A stretch of DNA of 64,000 nucleotides from Ascarosepion bandense (GCA_037127315.1 JBBBDQ010001688.1:2760501-2824500), one strand, 5' to 3'; shown: positions 1 to 11,940, counted from the stretch's first letter. Program-made: numbers and translations. The notes: generated from the sequence alone by a model not told the origin.

Positions 1-384
1 TGTCCATTAAAGCCACAAGATGTAGAAGATTGTAAAACTATAGCAAAAGAACTCTCTCCTTCTGATGACGAAGATGAAGATGATGGAAAGGTGCCTTGCC
101 CATATTGCAAAAAAAGATTTCAACGCTTAGATATGCATCAATCCAGGTGTCCCTTAAAGCCACAAGATGGAGAGGATTGTAAAACTATAGCAAAAGAACT
201 CTCTTCTTCTGATGACGAAGATGAAGATGATGGAAAGGTGCCTTGCCCATATTGCAAAAAAAGATTTCAACGCTTAGATTTGCATCGGTCTAAGTGTCCA
301 TTAAAGCCACGAGATGGAGAGGATTGTAAAAATGACATAAAAGAATGTTTTTCATCCAGTGATGAAGATGATAATACTGCTAAA
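1..384 (+). repeat. 147-bp coding tandem repeat (49-aa finger units)
   Basis: Units begin at Val codons 91 and 238, exactly 147 bases apart. The sequence before 91 is the 3' part of a preceding unit. DNA identity between units is very high, including the GATGACGAAGATGAAGATGA linker, so the array probably expanded recently or is being homogenised. The last unit diverges after about 330. Confidence 0.9.
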
Positions 385-660
385 GATGAAAGCGTGGATC
401 CACATTTCTCCCACACAGATGAATCTGTTGCGAGTTCGCATAAAAATGAAGAATATGCATTATCATCAAACTTAAAAAGGTGTACACTAGAGAGTCAAAC
501 TTTTAATCAATTCATGAAAAGTGTTCAATTGAAACGGAAGGATATCCATGAAAATATTAAAATTAATGACCTGATGAAAAATGTTATGGCCGAACTGAAT
601 AACTGCAGGCCACTAAAATGGAAGCAATTGAACAGTGGATCATATTATTCATATGTCAAG
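1..660 (+). CDS. cGLR: cGAS-like receptor, exon with C2HC zinc-finger array and start of nucleotidyltransferase core (5' end outside window)
   Basis: The frame is open from base 1 to the donor GTATGT at 661, so the exon or its upstream part lies outside the window and no start codon can be assigned. Bases 1-3 encode the last Cys of a truncated finger. Two complete fingers follow (CPYCKKRFQRLDMHQSRC, from 97 and 244; spacing C-x2-C-x9-H-x3-C), each ending in CPLKP and separated by a linker rich in Ser, Asp and Glu. From about 490 the sequence becomes the cGAS/Mab-21 core: the spine-helix motif LKRKDIHE, then LNSGSYYSYVK. The GS of this motif (637-642) corresponds to the nucleotide-binding GS of human cGAS. 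Known for the family: cGLRs sense nucleic acid and make cyclic dinucleotides. Inferred here: the same role, with the fingers adding binding or oligomerisation. The finger spacing is shorter than the common C2HC x11 form, so the finger family is uncertain. Confidence 0.88.
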
Positions 661-3600
661 GTATGTTTTCATGAGATATTTTGCTATATTGTGTGTGAAT
701 TTTTAATTTAAATATTTAATTTTCACTTTGTCTAAGCTCTATTTTCTAGATTTTAAGTCACAAAATTTAATAATAATATGAGTATTAATTTATCATAATA
801 CTACTGCTAATAATAATAATAATAATAATAAGTTTATTGAAAGGGAAGACATGTGGGCATACAGGGATTCATAGGGGTCATAAAACATTGCCTCCTGTAA
901 ATAGTCATAAGGTGTAATGTAGTTTAATGATTTCTCCCTTGCCTCCAATCTTCTCTGCAACGATTATAAAGAGTAGACACTTTTACCCACAAGAAAAATG
1001 GCCAAATTGGTTAAATTTGAAAAGGTGTCATTTTCTATCATGAAAATGCAAGACCTTGCAGAATCTCCAGAACCTACCATATTCTTCCTTTGGATTTACA
1101 TTTGTTGCAGTCTCTGAAGAACTATTTGAATGATAACAAAAATTGACTCTGTACACTCTGTTGAAAATTACTTTAGAAAAAATGAAATTTCTACAAAAAT
1201 TGCATCAACAACCATTTATATAACAATGGGAACTAGTTATTAAGATCAAAGGAGACTATATTCTTGATTAATAAATGTGTTTTGGTGATTTTGTAAAATT
1301 TTTTTTTTTTCCTTTTTTAATTGGCTCAAACTTCATTAGCAATATTGTTATTTTCTATTTGACTTTTGTCTGATAGGACAATGTTTTCCTGGTGCAAATC
1401 TTGTCTCTTATAAATTTCTATGTGGTATTGATGAATGTAGTTGAAGGATTTCTCCCTTGACGGGTACAAAAAATAGATGTTCCACAACAGAGGTCCTTGA
1501 AGTATCAGAACACTTAAGTAAATCATCAAATTGACCAATTCTAATAAATGACAGGACATATTGATTAATTCTCTTTTCTATAAAAAAAAGAAGTGGCTCC
1601 TGTTGTGTATCAAGTGATAGCAAATTGTCATATCATTTACATGTGGCATTACAAGATGATTTATAATGGTCTGGTGGCTGTTGTTATTAAGCAAATTGTC
1701 TTTAAATCATATCATTTACATGTGATATGTTCAGATGCATTGTTAACATTCAGGTGTCTTGTGGTTCCTGCTGATCAGAAAGTTTTTCCAAAATCGTATC
1801 ATTAGATATTTATCTGGGTTGTGGCTGTTAATGAATAGTAAATTGTCACAAATCATATCATTACATCTGATATGATCAGATGCTTTTTAAGGTTCACATG
1901 TCTGGTGTCTGTTATTGAGTAGCAATTGTCTCATTAAGTTATATCATTATATCTGATATGACTAGATGCATTGTAACAGATGTTTGATGTCTCTTGAAGA
2001 ACAGAACATTGTCCTAAATCTTGTCTGTTTTCTATGATGACACTTGCAATCCTTCCTATCATTGAACTCACCATCCTTAGCTAACAATTTTTTGAAAATA
2101 TTAGACTCTGGCTCCTCAGCTTAATGAATGTGTTCTAAGCAGTGGTAGTTGCTTGTCTCCCTTTCAGCCCAATTGAATTTAACCAGTAGACATTATTTAA
2201 GTTCATTGAAACTTCTTTCTCACGGAACATTTTTCAACAGTTAAAGTCTCATCTTGATGTTTTGGACTGCATCTACCAAGACATTTTTAAACCTAAAATA
2301 ATTTTGTTAAGTGATTTTTGACTTATTTTCTCATTATTTCCTTTTGTTTGAATTGATTTTCTGAATTTTTGCTTTCAGTCTTTTCCGTTGACTTTGTCTG
2401 CCATCTTTGATTTTTTTTGGTCTGACATAAGCCTTACTAGTTTTTTTTTTGTTTTGTCTTTTAATGTACAGTTTACATTTTGAATTTATCATCTACTTTA
2501 TTTTGAACATGTTTTGAATATTTCTTCAATAAAAATCTGCTTAGGTTGAACAGTTTTTCTTTTGTCATTTGATTGTTTTAGTTTTCTTCCCTTGGTTTTT
2601 TGTCCAACATTTTAATTTTGCTTTTGATTAATGTTAAGTTTACGTAGACTTTTCTGTTTTGTTTTATTTTTAAGTTAGGTTACATTTTATTATCTTTATT
2701 TTAAACTCTTTTATTCTTTTGCCATCTTTATTTTTGTCCTCGGGTTGACTTCATTTTACATTGTTTTCATTTTATTTTTCTTCTTATTGAACCTTTTTCC
2801 CTCCTCAAGTTTAATTAGTTCACTGTTTTTTCTTAGTAATTATTTTAAATTTTTCTTTGTCTCACCTCTGTTATTGACTTTTTTTAGCTTCTATATTATG
2901 TATATTTTGAGAGTAAAATTTATCTATTGAAGTATCTTTAATCTTACTTTAATCTTACCTGTTGGTATTTTTCCCCTTCCCCCATCACAGGATTAAAAAA
3001 AAAAATAAACCCACTTACATTAGTGGATTGCTTTTTAAAAAAGAGATTTGTCAAATTGATCAGTCAGCAGAAAAGACCTATTTGGTACACTATCTCTAAG
3101 GTAAACCAACCTGATAAAACAAAAACTCAGAAAAAACTGATAATGAAGGAAAATATATGGAGGCCAAAAATGGCCAAAATACCAATATACAAATAAAAGA
3201 AGATATGCAGGCCACAAATGGCCAAAATACTAATGTCCAGGGAAATGGAAGTATGCAGGCTAAAAGTCCAAGGACCAGCAAACAAAGAATGACAATACTG
3301 AGGCTCTTTTTGGACTCCCCCGCCTTTGTGTCAAATGTGTGATCAACATGATAGTTTTGTGAGCATTTTCAAAGTTATGCACACCTTTTGAAAGAAGATG
3401 GGCTTTTGGAGGGCCCCCTAAAAAAAAAAACGAAAAAAAAACATAAGATAGTTTAAAAAGGTATCATGTCAGTTTTTGTGGATGACAAACATACTTGTAA
3501 AATTTGTCACTCCAGTGATTAAAACAGAGTGGTTAACTGGTGTCTTAGGGGTTAAGCCACAAATTCCAGTTAAGCAATCAGGCTTTTTTTATGTGGGATG

Positions 3601-4117
3601 TAGTGCTATCCACACCCAAAGACTGCATAGACAGCCAGCCATGATCTTACCATAAAATCATCTTATTGCCAGATGTGAATACAAAGTCAAGCATAGGACC
3701 TAGTCGAACTATCTGAGGTTCCTAGGGAGCATTTAGCTACATTCTTTTCACAGATCCTTTTTGGCTAGACACTGAGTACAACCTACAGTAACCTGACCAA
3801 GGGATGGAGTTTCAAGATAAAATTTGACTGAAAAGCCTTACTCTTAATCTCCAATTGTCTGAATGTAGGGGGTCTTAAATTGTCAGTCATTGTAACATGA
3901 TGCAAACCAATGTGCTGCTGGTGTGGAGAGATGTGTTTGATGCAATATTAACCCAGGAAGTCTTATTTTATTCATATTTTTTGCATAATATTTTCTATCA
4001 TTTCCACTTTATTATTTATTTTCATTTTCTATCATTTGTTGCGGTTTGTGCACCTGACTCAGGTAAATACCTTCTTTTATTAATCATGTAATCATTTTTC
4101 TAATTCTCTTTTGACAG
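661..4117 (+). other. cGLR intron 1 (3.5 kb)
   Basis: Bounded by donor GTATGT (661) and acceptor TTTTGACAG (ends 4117), phase 0. It contains a decayed mariner fragment near 1030-1275. Otherwise it is T-rich sequence with no credible ORF. Positions up to about 3915 reappear, diverged, at 54.9-60.3 kb. Confidence 0.85.
1030..1275 (+). pseudogene. mariner-type transposase C-terminal relic (copy 1)
   Basis: Heavily decayed. It aligns base by base with 56345-56650, where the C-terminal part of a mariner-like transposase is still readable. Fragments such as a VHSVENYFRK stretch are visible here, but stops and frameshifts break the frame. Its presence in both duplicated segments shows that the insertion predates the segmental duplication. 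Confidence 0.6.
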
Positions 4118-4355
4118 GTGGAAAAGCCGAATGAATTTGACTTCATGTTGTGTTCAACCCTCGTACAGTGTAGGATTGTGCAGCACTCTTTGTCACCAAA
4201 TTATTGCCATGTCTTTGTAACAAACAGAAAAGAGTTGCCACTTGATTTTCGAGAGCTTTTAGGTCGTGATGATGAACTGAGTCCATCAAAGTTCAAAGAA
4301 TATGTCTTCAAAGTGTTTGATTTGTGCTTAAAAGAAATGAATAACAGACGCCTAG
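4118..4355 (+). CDS. cGLR: cGAS-like receptor, exon with catalytic E-x-D motif
   Basis: Acceptor TTTTGACAG ends at 4117 and donor AG/GTAAGA starts at 4356. The exon is 238 bases, entering in phase 0 and leaving one base (G) that joins AG of the next exon to make Glu. It begins VEKPNEFDFML, which continues GSYYSYVK of the previous exon and matches human cGAS SAPNEFDVMF. Glu (4133-4135) and Asp (4139-4141) correspond to catalytic E225 and D227 of human cGAS and coordinate the two metal ions. The rest (FRELLGRDDELSPSKFKEYV and following) matches the segment of the fold after the metal-binding strands, ending NNRRL. There are no stops and the splice signals are good. I am sure of the family; enzymatic activity is inferred from the residues. 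Confidence 0.9.
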
Positions 4356-4572
4356 GTAAGAAATAGAGTCTGTTGAAAAACCTACATTTTTAAATTTTGT
4401 TTTATGAAATATGAATCAAAATCTTTATTTTATTTTTTGTAAGCTTTTCTTGATGCTATGTTTGTATGGAATCTAATTCACACTCGTCCTTGTGCTTTTG
4501 AACATAAATAGAAGTTCATTTCTTGGTTTCTTTTTAGGATTATGCTTCTGGTTCTTTTTATAGTTTTTTGTC

Positions 4573-4690
4573 ACTCATTTTTATTCCACGTAGCCCCTTA
4601 GTGGCTTTATCAGTCAGTCAGTTAAGTGCCATACATGATACACGCTTGGGCAATCATGTCTCGAAAGAAACATGACTGGCTGAATCTTAT
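4573..4690 (-). mobile_element. SINE 3'-tail fragment
   Basis: The reverse complement reads CATGTTTCTTTCGAGACATG, followed by a GCCCAAGCGTG-type stretch and ATGGCACTTAACTGACTGAC. The same tail occurs in the complete tRNA-headed SINE at 45976-46275. Only the 3' half is present here. Confidence 0.65.
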
Positions 4691-4748
4691 CCTTTTCAAT
4701 GAATAAGATACATATAAAAAAAACTACTATATTCTTGTGGCCAGCCTT

Positions 4749-4845
4749 CGAGATTTTAATCGCCCGATCGACTCAGTCGATTAAAAATTTAATTGGGTGA
4801 TTAAAGTTTATTGCTTTACTCGCCTGCCATCGATTAAAAATCTCG
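4749..4845. repeat. short foldback (inverted-terminal-repeat) sequence
   Basis: Terminal inverted repeats CGAGATTTTAATCG (4749-4762) and CGATTAAAAATCTCG (4831-4845) differ by one T. An additional inner pair, TTTTAATCG/CGATTAAAA, surrounds 4761-4780. It may be a tiny MITE or a decayed palindrome. No ORF. Confidence 0.45.
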
Positions 4846-6318
4846 TAATGAAATGTGTCCCTTCAAATATAGAAAAAGGAAATCTGATTCCTTTTACAAT
4901 CCAAATATATGCCATTGAAGATTCACAAGTTATTTAGAATGACCTACGATGACATTATTGAACTCTTTGGTCTTCTGCATGGCTCTTGATTTATGCCAAA
5001 ACGTGTGGTAAAACAAAAGACACTGACATCCCGCAATCATCTAGGCAAGATATGACAAATGGAATTTAGATTGACAAGCTCCTGTCTTGCTTTTATCGTC
5101 CGGGTCAGTGTAAACATTTGTTTGATTTAACACTTCCAGTGTGGAAACAAAATGTCTGTCGCCCAGATTAAAGACACTCACAGTTTTTTAGAAAATCATT
5201 TGGAAAAATATTATCCTTGACTCAACATCTATATTTCCTCCCCACTTATGAAAAGTAAAAATGAACATTTGAAAGAAAGAAAAAAAAAATATGCATACTT
5301 TTTTCAATCATGCACTGAAAAACAAATTATACAAGTAAGTAATTTTTTTATAGAAAATCATTGAGAAAATCAGAATTATTTTTCATCATCTATGAGATGG
5401 TGGTCTTAGTCAAACAGAAGAAAGAAACTACAAAATTAGGTACCTCCACTCAGTTGCCAAAAAAAAACAAAAAAAAAAACAGCATATCATGATGTTAAAA
5501 GAGCCAAAACTTAATAAAAACAAAGTTTTATCATCAAAATGTTTATGCAAATATTAAGAGGAAAGATCAAATTTTGTTATTATTTTTAAAAAATTTTGTA
5601 AACCTTTCTAACACGTTCAAAATCCTAATTAAAACTTCATTTTGTGTTTTCCATCAGCCATTCATGCTTTGTTTATGTAAGGCAACTATTAAGAAAATGG
5701 AGTTGGTCAAGTAAAATGATTTTCCCTTGCCCTCAACCGCCAGTCGAGTGATTTCTTTTTCAAATATCAAAGGCTGCTTGTGGCAGAAATATATATAAAC
5801 ATTTATGGATATATTTTAGTGTCTTTTCAAAGAAAAAAGAGAAGGTTGTTACCAACTGTTTATGCTTTTACCTCTGTTTGCTTATTTTTCAAATTCATGT
5901 CAAAAATTTAAGAATAATTCACACAAATTCATGGGGCAATAAATGTAAGACAATGGAGAGGGCCGTAGCCTATAATTTATTTGTTACAGATTTGCATGTG
6001 TATATGTACTGTAATAAAAATATAAAGCAAGCAAAATAGAAATTATATACAATTATAAATCTTGACCCTGTGTAAAGCTGCTTTGCCTCTTTGTTTCCAT
6101 GGATGAAATAACTTGTGTATTCACGTCATCGTTTTAGCAATAAAAAAAAATGTTTTATGATAATGTACAGTTCTTTTACAAGATGACAGCATCTCTTTGT
6201 GCAAAAGAAATTTGCATATTTACTTTGATGATGAAATAACAAGTGAAGTTTTATTCAAGTTTTTTTCTTTTTGTTATCTTTATTATTATAATTCCAAAAT
6301 ACTTTTTTTTTTCTCCAG

Positions 6319-6528
6319 AGAGAATATCCACTGGAAGTACATGTCCTGCTTATACAGTAAAATATGAATATGGTGAGCGTTTTAAATATGTTGCTGACAT
6401 TGACTGGATTCCCTGCTTGGAAGTTCAAGACTGTCCAGAGTCTTATATGGAATGGAAAACAAAGAAATTGACTGATGAAGAAAAAATGGATACCAAAATT
6501 CTTGTGGTTCCTAAAAATATGGCTGCTA
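6319..6528 (+). CDS. cGLR: cGAS-like receptor, exon with third catalytic Asp
   Basis: 210 bases between acceptor TTCTCCAG (ends 6318) and donor GTGAGT (6529). It enters in phase 1 and leaves one base (A), which joins AT of the next exon to give Asn. The peptide begins (E)RISTGSTCPAYTVKYEYG and contains VADIDWIPCLE, aligning with the human cGAS strand ISVDITLALE. The second Asp of ADID (6402-6404) is therefore the expected equivalent of D319, the third metal ligand. It ends VVPKNMAA, like the VPK of cGAS. No zinc-thumb sequence is present in this exon. The frame is intact. A plus-strand start at 6243 that includes intron sequence is not needed, because the splice phases fit on both sides. Confidence 0.9.
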
Positions 6529-6562
6529 GTGAGTTTTTTTAAATTACATGTAATCACCCACC

Positions 6563-6568
<6 letters not shown>

Positions 6569-6599
<31 letters not shown>

Positions 6600-6645
6600 A
6601 TATATATATATATAAAAAATGGTATTTATTTTAATAGAAAAGATA

Positions 6646-6693
<48 letters not shown>

Positions 6694-6697
6694 TATC

Positions 6698-6728
<31 letters not shown>

Positions 6729-6735
6729 GTATGTA
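6569..6735. repeat. compound microsatellite (TG)n, (TA)n, (CT)n/(AG)n
   Basis: A TG run, TA runs and a CT run mirrored by an AG run form a self-complementary stretch (CTCTCTCTCTATATATAT followed by ATATATAGAGAGAGAG). It lies about 40 bases past the exon's donor. Apparent ORFs here are repeat artefacts. Confidence 0.9.
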
Positions 6736-6753
6736 TGTATGTATATATATTCT

Positions 6754-7025
6754 TCACTACTCACCAACATAATTATGGCAAAAAATAAAATGAGGCACTA
6801 ATGAGTTGTGATCTGTGGTACAGTGAAACAGGGTTGTATGCAGATGATTTATATGTATATATATAGATATATATTTACTACTCACCAACATAATTATTGC
6901 AAAAAATAAAATGAGGCACTAATGAGTTGTGATCTGTGGTACAGTGAAACAGGGTTGTATGCAGATGATTTATATGTATATATATAGATATATATTCACT
7001 ACTCACGAACATTATTATTGCAAAA
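6754..7025. repeat. 121-bp tandem repeat, about 2.2 copies
   Basis: The anchor TCACCAACAT (or TCACGAACAT) occurs at 6761, 6882 and 7003, exactly 121 bases apart. The intervening sequence (GAGGCACTAATGAGTTGTGA and following) is nearly identical in the two full copies. Confidence 0.88.
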
Positions 7026-7868
7026 AAAACAAAATAATAAGGCACTGGTAAAACTCCTCCCTTAATTGAAACTTCCAGTCATATATTCCTGAAGCCCCGT
7101 TTATGTGTTTAAAGAAGCATTGGATGATCAGTTAATATAACACACCTGAAGATATCAAAAATTTGAAATTAAGGTAGCTTGGTTTTGGTTTTTGTGGTTA
7201 AAATCATCATGCCTCAATACTGTACGTACACATGCTTTGGTTGTAACTCATGACTCCAAAATGCTACTTTGTCGGAAAACAGTGGCTTTTTATGCAAGCC
7301 AGCACCATCTTATTGCATATGAAGAAAGCCAACATATCATCAGGTACGGCCACCATATCATTTTTCTTTTCTGACACTTAACAGGACCTTACATGTTACT
7401 TGTTCAGATTGGGGTAAGTCCCTTCTGAACTCTTATTACTCACCACAATTGGCGACAGGCATTTTTGTCATCGGCTAACCTTCCAAATCAGAGTATATAT
7501 ATTTGAAACTATGGTTGGTGGTACAAAACTTCATTACCGCCATAAATAGACAAAAATATTTACGACCACTCATGATGATAATATTTAAAAAATAAAATTG
7601 AAAAACAGGCTAGCTAACGAATTTCAAATCTTGCTCAACAAAGCTACATCAAGATTAATAAAGAAATAATTATCGTTTTAAGAAAATGGACCAGAGGTCG
7701 AGAGAGATAAAAATTCTTGAATGGAAATGGGTTGGTGGCCAAATATATGTTCCTTCTGTTTGCACAATGAAGGTTTTAAAGATTGAATATTTATGGTCTC
7801 CAACACTTGAGTGGGACAAGCTAAGGATGGAAAATGTTTCCACACCAAAATTATTGGTACAATTATGG

Positions 7869-8162
7869 TTATTTATAAGGTGTTCTGCAATAGGAGACCT
7901 GTATGTCTGACGAAGAATAATTCAAATTATGGAATTTTGTAGGTATATGTGATTTGATTAGTTCTCCTATGTATTGCGATCCACAGCTACATTTAAACGA
8001 ATAAATCAAGGAACTATTATGGCGTGAGGGAAGAACATTCTTTCGTATAGAGGAAAAGACAGGTTTAGCAGAAAAACTACATGAGTGTTGGCAGCAAAGT
8101 AAGTGTTGAACTGCGACAAAAACCCATTTAGTAAATGTGAGAAAACACAGACTATTCAACAC
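7869..8162 (-). pseudogene. Penelope-like GIY-YIG nuclease relic
   Basis: The minus-strand peptide contains NVLPSRHNSSLIYSFKCS and then CGSQYIGEL. This has the layout of the GIY-YIG domain at the C-terminus of Penelope-like elements (x-Y-K/S-F-x-C-x-C-G-x-x-Y-I-G). No RT was found adjacent on this strand, so it is a short orphan fragment. Assignment rests on this motif alone. Confidence 0.45.
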
Positions 8163-8439
8163 GCCAACATTTGATTTATTTTTTTTTTTATTTTTCTATT
8201 TACTTATTTGTAAACAACTTGGCCCTCAGAAACAAAAGGAACTCAATACGTAAAACCACAAATTTATAATGGTATTAGACGAGTCTTTCCATAAAATGTC
8301 CTTTTTGAGAAGAAACTGGAATTGGTTAGATTGTTTCTTAAATTTGATTATTTTGATTAATCAAACATGTCAGTTCCAAAAGACTCGAGAAGTTTATTGC
8401 CTTGTGGGGCTTTTTGAGATTTCATATTATATTTCTCCT

Positions 8440-10455
8440 TGTTTTCATTCAAAGTGTTCCGTGGATTAATCCCTCCAAAACTGAATTAGGTTTAATTTCT
8501 AGCAATATACTAAAGAATATTATACTATCCATACAGGAGAATCTCCATACAAATTTATGGAAAGACTCGTCTGATACCATTGCATGATTCCAAAATATTC
8601 CAGATAAGAAAAGTTTCTTTTTTACAATTTGATATCATAGATTTTTACCCCTCTATTTCCTATGATTTATTAGTTAATAGTTTAAACTATGCTAAAAACT
8701 TTACTAATATTTCCAATAATGAAATGGATATAATTTTAGCTTCTAGAGATACTCTACTAGTAAAAAGTAATAACGATAACTTTGATGTCCCAATGGGAGC
8801 TTATGATTCAGCTCAAATTGCGGATCTGATGGGGATATATATATTCTATAAATACGTTCATGGCTTCTGCTCCAACAAACTTATGTCACTGGTGCCTCTG
8901 CAACAAGTGTTTACTCGTGCAACTAGATTGGCAACTGGGTCCCACCCATTCACAGTTAGATTAACCAAATGCAGATGACAATTCTACTCTTGCAGCTTTT
9001 TCTCTCGCACTTCCCGCCTGTGGAACTCGCTTCCATATTCTTGCTTTCCTGATGGCTACAACCTCCAGGAATTTAAATGCAATGTCAATACTCATCTATT
9101 AACCACTTGACTAGTTCTTTCACCACCCCGTATATCCTTTCCTTTCTCTCCACCCTTGCAACTGTCATCACACCATCTCTTGTTCCTTTCTAACTGGTTC
9201 ATGTTCCTCTTCACTCTCTTCTACCTAATCTTTTTACTCTTATGTAGCCCCTTGCACATCAGTGGCATTACTGCCTTGCTAGGGGTGATACGATTAAAAA
9301 AAAAATATAAATACTCTCGGTAGAATTGTTCATCCTAATCAAGTAGGTATTTACGAAGATGATGGCCTTATGTATATCCTTAACAGTAATGGCCCTCTTA
9401 CTTCTAGAATTTTGAAAAAAAATTATTAGAGCATTAAAAATTTTAGTCTTTAAAATCGAAATTTCATCCAATCTCAAAACTGTTAATTTTTTTTAGACAT
9501 TAGCTTTAATCTGTCCAATAATACATTTAAATCGTACCAAAAAAGTAATCAATCACCTATCTATATTAATGTTAATTCTACTCATCCTAAATCTATCATT
9601 AAACAAATAACTAAAATAGTTAATATTCGACTTAATATATTATTATCTAATAAGGAAATATTCGATGAGAATAAAACATTATACAATGACGCCCTTAAGA
9701 AAAGTAATTTTAAAGATGAAATATTATACAAAGAATAATTGAAAGAGAAAACTAAAAATGGAAACAAAAGCAAAATTAGAAAAAACAAAAAAAACACAAT
9801 CTGGTTCAACCCTTTTTTTTGCAAGTTGTCCAATGTAAACATAGGTAAATATTTTTTAAATTTAGTTAGCAAACCCTTTCACCAAAACAATCCCCTAAGT
9901 AAATTATTCAAGAGAAAAACTCATAAAATTAGTTATTCACCTACTAATAACATTCAAAAGATAATTAATTCTTATAATATTAAATTACTCAAAAACTTCT
10001 ATAACAAATCTCTGGAAAATAAACTTTCCTGCAATTGCATCAATAAAATCAACTGCCTAGTTGATGACAGGAGTCATTCTGAAAAAGCTGTTTATGAAGT
10101 CACTATTTTTCCAGAAGAGGACCCTGGCAGAAAAATAGAGTTTATATAGGGATATCTGCAGGTAGTTGGAAACAGAGACTTTACAATCACAGACACTCGT
10201 TTTCCAATGCCTCCTTGAAACATCAAACTGCCCTGTCTAAATGCTACTGGAATATTAAGGATGGAGGATTTACCCCACTGGTGAAATGGAGGATAATAAA
10301 ATATGCTAACACTCTCAACAAGTTCAGGGACAGGTGTAATTTATGCCTGGAGGAGAAATTTATTATCAAATAAAATAATCCAAAGGAATGCTTTAATCAA
10401 CGTAACAAATTGATATTTAAATGCAGGCATAAGAATAAATATAGAATAATTTAGC
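8440..10455 (+). mobile_element. RT/GIY-YIG retroelement relic with DDGL-type RT motif, split by a LINE tail
   Basis: Segments of one polyprotein appear in order. NPSKTELGLISSNILKNI is at about 8465. The RT palm LQFDIIDFYPSISYDLL starts at about 8620. FDVPMGAYDSAQIADLMGIY is at about 8790. After the 450-bp LINE insertion come HPNQVGIYEDDGLMYILN (about 9330) and a WFNPFFCKL...ISYSPTNN region (about 9800-9950). A GIY-YIG-like domain follows (VYEVT...EFIGISAGSWKQRLYNHRHS, about 10090-10190), then a tail ending CRHKNKYRI. The reading frame is broken by a TGA in place of an expected Trp near 8585, by a poly-T frameshift and by later stops. I recognise the family as an RT fused to GIY-YIG of Penelope-like type; its exact clade is not certain. 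Confidence 0.72.
8856..9305 (+). mobile_element. 5'-truncated LINE 3' end inserted in the RT/GIY-YIG element
   Basis: It encodes HGFCSNKLMSLVPLQQVFTR, ATRLATGSHPFTVRLTKCR and SRTSRLWNSLPYSCFPDGYN, a LINE C-terminal segment also present at 17540-17760. It ends with the AATCTTTTTACTC..GGGGTGATACGATT tail and an A run. It is flanked by a 9-bp direct repeat TATAAATAC at 8847-8855 and 9306-9314, the expected target-site duplication. Confidence 0.8.
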
Positions 10456-10616
10456 TAGATCAAAATTATAATTTAAATTAGTTTAATTTAAAAAGGTGGT
10501 TTCTTTTAGAGAAAAATCTGGAATTTACAGTTGGAAATGTTTTTACCCCAAAATATTTTTATAATTATTATGTTTATAGTTATATTACTGTATGTTTTTA
10601 TAGTATTTAAGATTGT

Positions 10617-10717
10617 AATATTGTCTGTATATATGTGTTTGAATGTGTGGGTATGTATATGTGCATATATGTGTAGGTGTGTGTACGTATATGTTTATAT
10701 ATATACACATATATATA

Positions 10718-10750
<33 letters not shown>

Positions 10751-10795
10751 GTATGTGAATGTGTGTGTGTATATATATATATATTTAGTATATCG
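10617..10795. repeat. TG/TA microsatellite
   Basis: Interspersed (TG)n, (TATA)n and TATGTG units. They give rise to spurious ORFs of Ile/Tyr/Thr/His on both strands. Confidence 0.9.
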
Positions 10796-10814
10796 AGGCA
10801 GCAAGTAATTTTCT

Positions 10815-11940
10815 AGACATATGCTATTAAATATAAGAGACAATGAATGTCTATTATGTTTAATCATGAGCCGTTCTAAACGTCGTATTTTTGCTTTAAT
10901 TTCAGTTGAAAATAAAGACAAAAATTCTCCAACATTTGGATAATTATTTATTGGTTTTCTTCTAAGCTTTCGGCTCACATGAGCCATCTTCAGAGAGGTA
11001 GTTTAAACTGAGATATTATAAAATCCACCATCACCGACGATTTTATTTTGTGTTGACATAAAACTCCGCTTGGCAACGGCAATAGTTACCAAAAATAATA
11101 AACGCAGTTCTTAAGTTTGCGATGCGGTTTTATGATGTCACACCGCGGGATAGTGCGAAATGACAACAAAACCATCTAGTCAAATGCAATGTAATATGTT
11201 ATTTCCTGTTTTAAAGTTGATTTTATTGAGTGTTGGTTGTTTTGATTTGATGTACATGGCCTCCAATATCTGCAGGTTCCTCTTACTGTGTGTATGAGTA
11301 AGGATCACTGTATTGTTGACCAAAATCTGTCTGATATTACCTACATGTTTATGTTTTTCAGAGAAATGTTGTTTAATAGTACTCTGATCAGAAAGATAGA
11401 CATGTAAGTCTACGGGAGAGCGTGGTTGTGGTAAAACCAATATATGTACTAGGTTTTTGAGTAGTATCAGAGATGCAATCTCTGAATGGGCATGTAAATT
11501 GGTACACTACATTGGTTTTTTGTAAAGAATTTAGTTTAGTGCCTGTTGGGTTATTATAGACTATGAGGTCAATTGTTTTAAACTTTTTATAATATATAAT
11601 GAGTTTAATTTGATTATTACTTTCGACTGGTTTAACATTTCTACATATTATGTTTTTGAGAGTTTTTTCATCTTGTTTATAATTATTATGTATTTGGTTG
11701 CAATAGTATAAGTTAATAGTGTTATGTTTATTTTGATGTAAACCATTATTATTGATATTATCATTATTGTTAGAGCTATTGTTAAGTTTGTTGAGATACA
11801 TTTTAATTTGCTGATCAATAACGGAGTTAGGAAATCCATTGTTGACTAGTGTTTGCTTAATGTTGTGCAATTCTTTATAAAATATAGATTTGGAAGAAGA
11901 TATCATTTGTGTGCGTTGAAGTAAGTTTTTTATAAAATAA
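10815..11940 (-). mobile_element. Penelope-like element, truncated copy (left arm of inverted pair)
   Basis: The reverse complement matches 12956-14081 almost base for base. The pairing sum is about 24893-24896, with only scattered substitutions such as Cys for Arg in NIICRNVKP and Ser for Asn. It carries the post-RT part (MISSSKSIFYKELHNIKQ onward), the GIY-YIG domain (VYQFTCPFRDC, then TYIGFTTTTLSRRL) and the C-terminal HFSEKHKHVG...NPTLN-like tail (KQPTLNKINFKTG). The RT is missing. The GIY-YIG part has a one-base frameshift near 11400, also present in the right arm. Confidence 0.85.

Larger units (their letters stand above)
4356..6318 (+). other. cGLR intron 2 (2.0 kb)
   Basis: Donor GTAAGA at 4356; pyrimidine-rich acceptor TTTCTCCAG ends at 6318; phase 1. 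It holds a reverse-oriented SINE tail (4573-4690) and a small foldback repeat (4749-4845). The remainder is A/T-rich with no recognisable content. Confidence 0.82.

Noticed and set aside
6255..6788. Long Ile/Tyr-rich ORFs on both strands
   Set aside because: They are translations of TA/TG/CT microsatellites plus the antisense of a cGLR exon.
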